DNA of 6,825 nt from Treponema sp. (lineage in GTDB: Bacteria; Spirochaetota; Spirochaetia; Treponematales; Breznakiellaceae). The notes beneath the pieces are model-generated. The model had not been told where the DNA came from and searched no databases. It saw nothing but the letters and a program-made list of their open reading frames with translations. The DNA is taken from the NCBI GenBank assembly GCA_031263435.1, contig JAISFT010000235.1, positions 1 through 6,825 of the forward strand. The letters run 5' to 3'. The position numbers and the translations under genes were made by a program. Below, in pieces: positions 1-5,517 of this stretch (positions are counted from its first letter, which is position 1; each line of letters starts with the position of its first letter).

Positions 1-2250
1 ACCTCCACGGTGATCTTTAAGTGTTTGATCGCCCTGAAAACCCGGAACGGGATCATCATCTCCCCCCACCCCCGGGCAAAGAACTGCAGCAACGAGGCGG
101 CCCGGATCATGCTGGAAGCAGCGGTACAGGCCGGGGCCCCCGCGGGAATCATCGGCTGGATAGACGAGCCCGGCCTGGATCTTACCAACCTGGTCATGAG
201 GGAGGCGGATACTATTCTGGCCACCGGCGGACCCGGCATGGTCAAGGCCGCCTACTCCTCCGGCAAGCCCGCCATCGGGGTGGGTTCCGGAAATGTACCG
301 GCCCTTATCGATTCCAGCGCGGATATCAAACTGGCGGTTAATTCCATCATCCTCTCCAAGACCTTCGACAACGGGATGATCTGCGCCAGCGAACAGTCGG
401 TTATCGCCCTGGATGATATGTACGACCGGGTAAAGCTGGAATTTATGTACCGGGGCTGTTATTTCCTGAAGCCCGCGGAACTTGAAAAGGTCCGCAAGAC
501 CATTCTGGTAAACGGCGCGTTGAACGCGAAAATTGTGGGCCAGAGCGCCCCCCGGATTGCGGAACTGGCGGGGGTCAAGATCCCCGAAAACACCAAAATA
601 CTGATAGGGGAAGTGGACAGCACGGACCTGAGCGAGGAATTTGCCCACGAAAAGCTCTCCCCGGTCCTGGCTATGTACCGGGCCGCCGAATGGCAGGACG
701 CCCTGGACAAGGCGGAGCGGCTGATTCGGGACGGGGGCTACGGCCATACCGCCAGCGTGTACCTGGATCCGGTTGCGGCAAAGGCCAGGCTGGAAGAATT
801 TACCCTGCGGATGAAGACCTGCCGCATCGTCATAAACACCCCCTCCTCCCACGGGGGCATCGGGGACCTCTACAACTTCAAGCTTGCCCCCTCCCTTACC
901 CTGGGCTGCGGCTCCTGGGGGGGCAATTCGGTGGCGGAAAACGTGGGGGTTAAACATCTTCTGAATATCAAAACCGTAGCGGAGAGGAGGGAAAACATGC
1001 TCTGGTTCAGAACGCCGGAAAAGGTATATATCAAACGGGGCTGCCTTCCTGTGGCCCTGGACGAACTGGGAGCGGTCCTGGGCAAAAAGCGGGCCTTTAT
1101 CGTAACCGATACCTTCCTCTATCAAAACGGCTACACCAAGACAATTACGGAAAAACTCGACCAACTGGGAATTGTCCACGAAACATTTTTTGATGTGGAA
1201 AGCGATCCCGGCCTGGCCTGCGCCCGGAAGGGGGCCGGCCTTATGGCCTCCTTCCGGCCCGATACGATCATCGCGGTGGGCGGCGGCTCCGCAATGGACG
1301 CGGCCAAGATCATGTGGGTCCTCTACGAACACCCCCAGGTGAACTTCCAGGACATGGCCATGCGGTTTATGGACATCAGAAAGCGGATCTACCATTTCCC
1401 CACAATGGGGGAAAAGGCGTATTTTATCGCCATACCCACCAGCGCGGGTACGGGCAGCGAGGTAACCCCCTTCGCGGTGATCACCGATGAGGAGACGGGG
1501 ATAAAGTACCCCCTGGCGGACTACGAGCTTCTGCCGGACATGGCGGTTGTGGATGTCAATGTCCAGATGAACGCCCCCAGGTCCCTGACCAGCGCCGGCG
1601 GCATCGACGCCCTGACCCACGCGCTGGAATCCTACGCGTCGATCATGGCCACCGATTTTACCGACGGCCTTGCCCTCCAGGCCATGAAGCTGATCTTCCG
1701 CTACCTGCCCGCCGCCTACGAACTGGGCGCGGAGGACCCGGAGGCCCGGGAAAAAATGGCCAACGCCGCCACCATTGCCGGCATGGCCTTTGCCAACGCC
1801 TTCCTGGGGGTCTGCCATTCCATGGCCCACAAGCTGGGAGCCTTTCACCACCTGCCCCACGGCATCGCCAACGCCCTGATGATCAACGGGGTAATCCGCT
1901 TTAACGCCGCGGAAGTTCCCGCCAAAATGGGAGCCTTCTCCCAGTACGACCACCCCCATACCCTTGCCCGCTATGCGGAAATCGCCGGCGCCCTGGGGCT
2001 TGCGGGGACCACGGACGAGGAAAAACTGGAAAGTCTTATCGCCGCCATCACCGAATTAAAAGACCAGGTGGGGATCAAAAAAACAATCCGGGACTACGGC
2101 GTCAAAGAGCAGGACTTTCTTGGCAGCCTTGACCGCATGAGCGAAGCGGCCTTTGACGACCAGTGTACCGGGGCCAATCCCCGCTACCCCTTAATCGGAG
2201 AAATAAAACAAATGTACCTTAACGCCTACTACGGGGAGGCCGCCAAATGA
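1..2250 (+). CDS. adhE: Bifunctional acetaldehyde-CoA/alcohol dehydrogenase AdhE, 5'-truncated by the window edge
   Basis: AdhE reduces acetyl-CoA to acetaldehyde and then to ethanol with NADH, regenerating NAD+ in anaerobic fermentation. It is cytoplasmic and in known cases forms filaments (spirosomes). Seen: the reading frame is open from base 1 and the first residues (TSTVIFKCL) already match the interior of the aldehyde dehydrogenase domain, so roughly 115-120 N-terminal residues lie outside the window; the GTG at base 10 is not a real start. The catalytic cysteine is in MICASEQ (codon 382-384). The linker around bases 960-1010 leads into the iron-dependent alcohol dehydrogenase domain, with the NAD-binding GGGSAMDAAK (about 1273) and the metal ligands Asp (1606) and His (1618) in GGIDALTH, His (1816) in GVCHSMAHK and His (1858) in PHG, spaced as in FucO. 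The C-terminal block DDQCTGANPRYPL is intact. All visible key residues are present, so the enzyme should be functional. The stop overlaps the next start codon. Confidence 0.97.
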   Translation, partial: TSTVIFKCLIALKTRNGIIISPHPRAKNCSNEAARIMLEAAVQAGAPAGIIGWIDEPGLDLTNLVMREADTILATGGPGMVKAAYSSGKPAIGVGSGNVPALIDSSADIKLAVNSIILSKTFDNGMICASEQSVIALDDMYDRVKLEFMYRGCYFLKPAELEKVRKTILVNGALNAKIVGQSAPRIAELAGVKIPENTKILIGEVDSTDLSEEFAHEKLSPVLAMYRAAEWQDALDKAERLIRDGGYGHTASVYLDPVAAKARLEEFTLRMKTCRIVINTPSSHGGIGDLYNFKLAPSLTLGCGSWGGNSVAENVGVKHLLNIKTVAERRENMLWFRTPEKVYIKRGCLPVALDELGAVLGKKRAFIVTDTFLYQNGYTKTITEKLDQLGIVHETFFDVESDPGLACARKGAGLMASFRPDTIIAVGGGSAMDAAKIMWVLYEHPQVNFQDMAMRFMDIRKRIYHFPTMGEKAYFIAIPTSAGTGSEVTPFAVITDEETGIKYPLADYELLPDMAVVDVNVQMNAPRSLTSAGGIDALTHALESYASIMATDFTDGLALQAMKLIFRYLPAAYELGAEDPEAREKMANAATIAGMAFANAFLGVCHSMAHKLGAFHHLPHGIANALMINGVIRFNAAEVPAKMGAFSQYDHPHTLARYAEIAGALGLAGTTDEEKLESLIAAITELKDQVGIKKTIRDYGVKEQDFLGSLDRMSEAAFDDQCTGANPRYPLIGEIKQMYLNAYYGEAAK

Positions 2251-3008
2251 GCAGAACAGTTATTGTTGAACGTCCCAACAAAACAATTTACCGGGAAGAC
2301 GGTAAGGTCTACAAAGTAATGGGCCCGGAATACCCGGCCTCCGACGTGTTTAACGAAGCCCTGAACCTGGCCGCGGTGGGGGAAACGGAACTGAAGACGC
2401 CGAAAATTCTGGAAGTTACCAAAGTTGACGGCAAGTGGGCCATCGTGTGGGAGTACGTCGAGGGGACCACCCTGCTGGAACTGATGAAACAGGAACCGGC
2501 CCGCCTTGATGAACACCTTAACCGCTTCGTGGACATCCAGTTGGAAATGCACCGTTACAGCGCCACCCGGCTCCCGGTCCTCATCGACAAGATGCACCGG
2601 AAGATCCGCGCCAGCGGCCTGGACGCCACCATCCGCTACGAACTCCACACCCGGCTGGACAGCATGCCCCGGCATACCAAACTCTGCCACGGGGACTTCA
2701 GCCCCAGCAACATCGTTATCACCGGGGACAACGAAGCCTGCATCATCGACTGGTCCCACGCGTCCCAGGGCAACGCCTCCGCGGACGCCGCCCAAACCTG
2801 GCTCAGCTTCAGCCTCTACCGGGACCGCTTCCCCGGCGCCCCGGATCTGGCGGAAAAGTACCTCCGCCTGTTCTGCAAAAAAAGCGACACCGCCCGGCAG
2901 TACGTGGAAAAGTGGATCTCCATCGTCTCCGCATCCCAACTGGTCAAAGGCAAACCGGAGGAACGGGACTTCCTCCTGCGCCAGGTCAACGTCGTAGAGT
3001 ACGAATAG
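2247..3008 (+). CDS. APH/choline-kinase-fold phosphotransferase of unknown substrate, coupled to adhE
   Basis: A 253-residue protein with the aminoglycoside phosphotransferase / small-molecule kinase fold. Seen: a candidate ATP-site lysine (K23 in VYKVM) and helix-C glutamate (E37), a hinge-like segment VWEYVEGTTLLEL (about 67-79), the catalytic loop HGDFSPSNI (H148, D150, N155) and the metal-binding IIDW (D168). It resembles the uncharacterised bacterial APH subgroup with the CHGDFxPxNI and IDW signatures; the substrate of that subgroup is unknown to me. The start is the ATG of the ATGA overlap with adhE, with GGGGAGG at 2233-2239 seven bases upstream, inside the adhE 3' end. This implies translational coupling and co-expression with adhE. 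Resistance to aminoglycosides is a common automatic label for this fold, but nothing here supports it; a metabolite or protein kinase linked to fermentation is equally possible. Its length is typical and the frame looks intact. Confidence 0.85.
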   Translation: MSRTVIVERPNKTIYREDGKVYKVMGPEYPASDVFNEALNLAAVGETELKTPKILEVTKVDGKWAIVWEYVEGTTLLELMKQEPARLDEHLNRFVDIQLEMHRYSATRLPVLIDKMHRKIRASGLDATIRYELHTRLDSMPRHTKLCHGDFSPSNIVITGDNEACIIDWSHASQGNASADAAQTWLSFSLYRDRFPGAPDLAEKYLRLFCKKSDTARQYVEKWISIVSASQLVKGKPEERDFLLRQVNVVEYE

Positions 3009-3014
3009 ATAATG

Positions 3015-3052
3015 AGGGGGGATAGCCAGCAAAGCTGGCTCGCCTCCCCCCT
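3015..3052 (+). terminator. Strong GC-rich stem-loop after the adhE-kinase unit (possible terminator)
   Basis: Six bases after the kinase stop codon an inverted repeat begins: AGGGGGG (3015-3021) pairs with CCCCCCT (3046-3052), and inside it AGCCAGC (3024-3030) pairs perfectly with GCTGGCT (3034-3040) around an AAA loop. Only a small internal loop interrupts the stem. Position and strength suggest transcription termination or 3'-end protection of the adhE-kinase mRNA. No T-tract follows, so it is not a canonical intrinsic terminator. Confidence 0.55.
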
Positions 3053-3074
3053 GGGGCGCACTTTGTTGCGCCCC
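3053..3074 (+). terminator. Second stem-loop, directly abutting the first
   Basis: GGGGCGCA (3053-3060) pairs perfectly with TGCGCCCC (3067-3074) around a six-base loop. It begins on the base after the preceding hairpin ends, so the two form a tandem structure. There is no T-run afterwards. It may be a terminator component, an mRNA 3'-end stabiliser, or part of the repeated GC-rich element that continues to 3127. Confidence 0.45.
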
Positions 3075-3087
3075 ACCCCCCTCTACG

Positions 3088-3127
3088 GGGCGGCGGCCGG
3101 CCGCTCCATGCCCCGTAACGCCCCACA
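3088..3127. repeat. 40-bp direct repeat, copy 1 (left of the toxin-antitoxin pair)
   Basis: This segment matches 3984-4023 with one mismatch in 40 (3092 G versus 3988 A); 3093-3127 is identical over 35 bp. It contains the 12-bp palindrome GCGGCCGGCCGC (3093-3104). In this copy an 8-bp perfect stem also encloses the palindrome: TACGGGGC (3084-3091) with GCCCCGTA (3110-3117). The sequence has no protein-coding role that I can see. It is probably one member of a dispersed intergenic repeat family in this genome, and the two copies here bracket the toxin-antitoxin cassette. Confidence 0.9.
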
Positions 3128-3138
3128 GGACCTGCTAA

Positions 3139-3159
3139 GGCCGCCTGCGGCTGCTTTTT
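3139..3159 (+). terminator. Weak candidate intrinsic terminator
   Basis: GCCG (3140-3143) can pair with CGGC (3148-3151) around a four-base loop, followed after three bases by TTTTT (3155-3159). The stem is short (four GC pairs plus a possible G-U pair). It is the only place in this intergenic region with a T-run after a stem, so it may end read-through from adhE-kinase before the toxin-antitoxin promoter. Confidence 0.28.
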
Positions 3160-3160
3160 C

Positions 3161-3175
3161 GTAATGTTACATTAC
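3161..3175. promoter_or_regulatory. Candidate operator upstream of the toxin-antitoxin promoter
   Basis: GTAATG (3161-3166) and CATTAC (3170-3175) form a perfect 6-bp inverted repeat around TTA, in an AT-rich island within GC-rich DNA. It ends 12 bases before the -35 hexamer at 3188. Antitoxins and toxin-antitoxin complexes commonly bind such palindromes to autoregulate their operon; that role is inferred here. Confidence 0.35.
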
Positions 3176-3187
3176 TGTAGCGGCAGA

Positions 3188-3216
3188 TTGCCCAATCCCC
3201 GGTATGACGCTATAGT
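3188..3216 (+). promoter_or_regulatory. Sigma70-type promoter for the toxin-antitoxin operon
   Basis: A -35 element TTGCCC (3188-3193, 4 of 6 to consensus) and a -10 element TATAGT (3211-3216, 5 of 6) are separated by exactly 17 bases. The expected transcription start, about 3223, lies just before the GGAGG ribosome-binding site (3224-3228) and the ATG at 3234, so the leader would be only about ten bases long. This supports independent transcription of the cassette. Confidence 0.6.
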
Positions 3217-3233
3217 ATACACCGGAGGTTTCA

Positions 3234-3584
3234 ATGGAAGCGGTAGTCCAGATTCTTGAAGCCGAAGAACTTATCCCGGTTATGTATATTCCCCCGGAAA
3301 TGCGGCATACCCGCCTTGAAGTAACTCTTCGTCCGGTCAGGGAGGCGGTTGCGGAACATCATACGGCGCATACCAACCAGGAAATTATGCAAAAATTCCG
3401 GAAAGCCGCCGAATTAGGTGAGGCAAAGGCACAGCTCAAAAAGAAACTGACCGAAGGGATACGGTTTGACTTTACCGCCGAAAAAATCCTCAACGGAACT
3501 ATGACCGAAGACGACTGGCAAAACCTGTATACCCTGCAAAAGCAGGCCTGGCCTCAGGCGGCGGCGGAAAAAGCCGGGGTATAG
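3234..3584 (+). CDS. Putative antitoxin partnered with the downstream PIN-domain toxin
   Basis: A 116-residue protein that I do not recognise by family but read as an antitoxin from context. Seen: an N-terminal stretch (about 1-35, including LIPVMYIPPEMRHTRLEV) that reads as short beta strands, like the small DNA-binding domain of AbrB-type or related antitoxins; a charged, probably helical middle (about 45-75, rich in Lys, Glu and Ala); and a C-terminal part with a Trp-containing segment (EDDWQNLYTLQKQAW) that could wrap the toxin. The start is clear: GGAGG (3224-3228) lies five bases before the ATG. The toxin gene begins three bases after its stop, the usual antitoxin-first order. It probably neutralises the PIN protein and represses its own promoter with it. 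No transmembrane segment or signal peptide is visible. Confidence 0.7.
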   Translation: MEAVVQILEAEELIPVMYIPPEMRHTRLEVTLRPVREAVAEHHTAHTNQEIMQKFRKAAELGEAKAQLKKKLTEGIRFDFTAEKILNGTMTEDDWQNLYTLQKQAWPQAAAEKAGV

Positions 3585-3587
3585 TCC

Positions 3588-3980
3588 ATGCCTAAACCTG
3601 TCTTGCTTGATACCAACGCTGTTATTCACTTTGTTCAGGCCCTTGACCTGTCCAAATTTAGTATAGTAGCCCGGACTTTGAACAACAACCAATGCTATGT
3701 CCCGGCAGAGATAATTGTTGAAGCCGTCTATATCATGGACGGAAAACTTCAGAATGACCGGCAAACCACTGCCGCCAAATTAAAAGACTTCATTGCCCTT
3801 CAGGACGGCTTGGTATCCGAATCCAACGCCGTCACCTTTGGTTTAAATCTTTACGCTTCTTCCAGCCTGGATATTGTAGACTGCCTGCTTGCCGGTTACG
3901 CGAAGGTAAACGGCCGCCCCGTCTTGACCTTTGACAGCAGCCTGAAAAAACAACTGGCCGAACAGGCCTATATTCCCTGA
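3588..3980 (+). CDS. PIN-domain toxin (VapC-like ribonuclease)
   Basis: A 130-residue, single-domain PIN protein. PIN toxins are Mg2+-dependent endoribonucleases, often cutting tRNA or rRNA and halting translation. Seen: the first acidic motif LLDTNAVIHF (D8, N10), a glutamate in the helix EIIVEAVYIM (E45), the third motif DIVDCLLAGYA (D98, with D95 nearby) and the C-terminal LTFDSSL (D116). All four expected acidic positions are present, so the nuclease site should be intact. It starts three bases after the antitoxin stop; the upstream GGGGT (3576-3580) is only a weak ribosome-binding site, which suggests translation coupled to the antitoxin and keeps toxin levels below antitoxin. Three bases after the stop the second copy of the 40-bp repeat begins. 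The name VapC is used for resemblance only; the cognate antitoxin family is not certain. Confidence 0.85.
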   Translation: MPKPVLLDTNAVIHFVQALDLSKFSIVARTLNNNQCYVPAEIIVEAVYIMDGKLQNDRQTTAAKLKDFIALQDGLVSESNAVTFGLNLYASSSLDIVDCLLAGYAKVNGRPVLTFDSSLKKQLAEQAYIP

Positions 3981-3983
3981 CAA

Positions 3984-4023
3984 GGGCAGCGGCCGGCCGC
4001 TCCATGCCCCGTAACGCCCCACA
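3984..4023. repeat. 40-bp direct repeat, copy 2 (right of the toxin-antitoxin pair)
   Basis: Same orientation as copy 1, 896 bp away, 39 of 40 bases identical, including the palindrome GCGGCCGGCCGC (3989-4000) and the following 23 bases. The outer stem seen around copy 1 is reduced here to GGGC (3984-3987) with GCCC (4006-4009), because similarity starts only at 3984. The repeat lies in the gap between two convergent genes (toxin stop at 3980, pepC stop at 4052) and its palindrome could also act as a structure at both mRNA 3' ends. No T-run terminator is visible in this gap. Confidence 0.9.
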
Positions 4024-4051
4024 CCCGGCAATACACGGACACCAAAGGCGA

Positions 4052-5443
4052 TTACGCCAGTGAACCCATGGGATCCCAGGGTTTCAAAACCAGGGGCTTC
4101 TTTTCCACAGCGGCTTTTTCTTCGGCAGTAAGGAATTTCTTATCAATCACTACCTGGTAGATATATTCGTCGAACCATTCATCGGACATGCGGAACCAGC
4201 CCTTGTCGCAGCGCTTATCCCCCCAGCTATTCTCAACCTTCCAGCGGTTCGGCTTACCGTCGATAAGGTTGACCCCCTGAAATACCATGGCGTGGGTCAT
4301 CAGACTTTCGCTGTAGTCAAGCCGGGAGGCCTTGTCCAGGGGAAAGGTGGTTTTGAAGAGGTTTCCCACATCGTAGAGGCCCATACTGAGGATGCCCTGC
4401 TCGCTGTCCATCATCTGACTGACATCACTGCCAAACCACACGGATTCGCCGCTTTCGATTTGGGCGGCGGCCGCCCGCTTCAGGTTTTCGATGGGGAGGT
4501 TGAGGTAGAGAACCGGCCGTCCGCCGGCCACATTGCCCAGGTAAGCCACCGTATAGGTCTGGTAATAGGGCTTGTCCGCTGTCGGCGCGTTGATAAGACT
4601 GACATAATCGCCCAGAGACTTATCGACATAGGTTTTGTAGAATTCAAGGGGCGTTATATCAAGGCTTCTCGTAAATTTGCCGCCGTTGAAGGATTTGTCG
4701 TTTTCGCTGCCGGAAGCGCCCGCGCCCTCTTTATCGTCCTTTGAACGGCCCCTCACCTCAAAATCGAAGCGTTCGGGGGGCGTACCAAGGCAGATGCAGA
4801 GCATACGGAAGATGGTTTCGAGCATGGGTTTCTTCTGCTGCCGAAGCGCCTCCCTGCCCGCACCGGCCTTGTGGGCGTCCCGCAGATCTTTGGCGAATTC
4901 CCTTACCTTAAGGGTGAGGTACTTGTTCATCTTCCCGCTGTTGCCTGAATGGAAAGACTCAGGCATGACGGTCTTGGGAACCACCCCGTATTTTTCGATC
5001 AGGGTCACGGCCATGTCCCACTGTCCCCCGTCGGCAAAGGGTCCCTGGAGCAGCCACTTGAGAAGCCGCGAATCCTGCTCCTCCTCAAGGGTATCAATTA
5101 TTGACTCAAGGAAGAAATTCGCCTTTTCAAATTTATCCCAGAAAAAAAGATACGCCTGGGAGAGTTCAAAATTTTCAAGATCGCAGTTTTTCATCACTTC
5201 CCGGCGCAGCACGTTTGCCGCGGCGAAGAGCCAGCAGCGCCCCGACTGGTTCTGCGCGGTTATCTCCCCGGTCTTCAGCTCATGGGAAAAAATATTCGGG
5301 GTTTCGGCCGCAGCCTCATAGCGCAGGCCGGCGGCGTCAATCCCCATTTTAACGACGCTGTTCATTCTGACCTTGTATTCGTCGTTGATGAGAAAATCGC
5401 CCCTCAGCTTTCTGATGGTTTCAAAATCAATAGGTTGGTACAT
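4052..5443 (-). CDS. pepC: Aminopeptidase C (bleomycin hydrolase family, peptidase C1B)
   Basis: A cytoplasmic cysteine aminopeptidase of 463 residues that trims N-terminal residues from peptides; family members form barrel-shaped hexamers. Seen: the papain-type active site with oxyanion Gln64 and catalytic Cys70 in QNQSGRCWLFA, His384 in SLMTHAMVF and Asn405 in VENSWGD; family blocks GGQWDM and TPLEFY; and the characteristic C-terminus WDPMGSLA, whose tail in relatives folds back into the active site and makes the enzyme an aminopeptidase. The start at 5443 is preferred over an in-frame upstream start at 5470 because AGGAG (5449-5453, minus strand) lies five bases before it and the protein then begins MYQPIDFE as in relatives. 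Odd: an extra hydrophilic Gly/Ser/Asp/Lys-rich stretch of about 18 residues at roughly 232-258, before TPLEFY. The upstream membrane-protein gene on the same strand ends 74 bases before. Confidence 0.95.
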   Translation of the reverse strand: MYQPIDFETIRKLRGDFLINDEYKVRMNSVVKMGIDAAGLRYEAAAETPNIFSHELKTGEITAQNQSGRCWLFAAANVLRREVMKNCDLENFELSQAYLFFWDKFEKANFFLESIIDTLEEEQDSRLLKWLLQGPFADGGQWDMAVTLIEKYGVVPKTVMPESFHSGNSGKMNKYLTLKVREFAKDLRDAHKAGAGREALRQQKKPMLETIFRMLCICLGTPPERFDFEVRGRSKDDKEGAGASGSENDKSFNGGKFTRSLDITPLEFYKTYVDKSLGDYVSLINAPTADKPYYQTYTVAYLGNVAGGRPVLYLNLPIENLKRAAAAQIESGESVWFGSDVSQMMDSEQGILSMGLYDVGNLFKTTFPLDKASRLDYSESLMTHAMVFQGVNLIDGKPNRWKVENSWGDKRCDKGWFRMSDEWFDEYIYQVVIDKKFLTAEEKAAVEKKPLVLKPWDPMGSLA

Positions 5444-5448
5444 GATCA

Positions 5449-5453
5449 CTCCT
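5449..5453 (-). promoter_or_regulatory. Ribosome-binding site that decides the pepC start
   Basis: The minus strand reads AGGAG here, five bases before the ATG at 5443. It rules against the longer in-frame start at 5470, which would place this site inside the coding region. Confidence 0.75.
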
Positions 5454-5460
5454 GTTGTAT

Positions 5461-5489
5461 TTTTTAGCATGGAACAAAAGGAAAATCAA
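5461..5489 (-). promoter_or_regulatory. Weak candidate promoter for pepC
   Basis: On the minus strand TTGATT (5484-5489) and TAAAAA (5461-5466) are 17 bases apart, each matching four of six consensus bases. It lies in the 74-base gap upstream of pepC, so pepC may have its own weak promoter in addition to read-through from the membrane-protein gene. Confidence 0.28.
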
Positions 5490-5517
5490 CAAGCAAAACC
5501 CCGCGGCTGCCCGGACA

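Noticed and set aside
10..12. GTG as the start of adhE
   Set aside because: The homologous sequence continues without a stop to base 1 and the protein would lack the N-terminal NAD-binding part of the aldehyde dehydrogenase domain; the true start is outside the window.
2506..2997. Second plus-strand frame inside the kinase gene
   Set aside because: Composition dominated by Ser, Pro, Ala and Thr with no motif; it overlaps the real kinase frame completely.
2247..3008. Kinase as an aminoglycoside-resistance gene
   Set aside because: Only the general APH fold supports this. The coupling to adhE and lack of resistance-gene context argue for another, unknown substrate.
2229..3032. Long open frame (267 codons) on the minus strand opposite the kinase gene
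   Set aside because: It mirrors the kinase codons in GC-rich DNA and its translation has no recognisable domain, while the plus-strand frame carries intact kinase motifs.
3088..4023. The two repeats as a CRISPR array or insertion-sequence terminal repeats
   Set aside because: Only two copies 896 bp apart, in direct rather than inverted orientation, with no transposase between them and no spacer-sized spacing.
3984..4051. Bidirectional intrinsic terminator between the toxin and pepC genes
   Set aside because: A GC palindrome is present but there is no T-run on either strand next to it, so it is recorded only as part of the repeat.
4677..5321. Long open frame (214 codons) on the plus strand opposite pepC
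   Set aside because: Antisense shadow; the minus-strand frame has a full set of PepC active-site motifs and a good ribosome-binding site.
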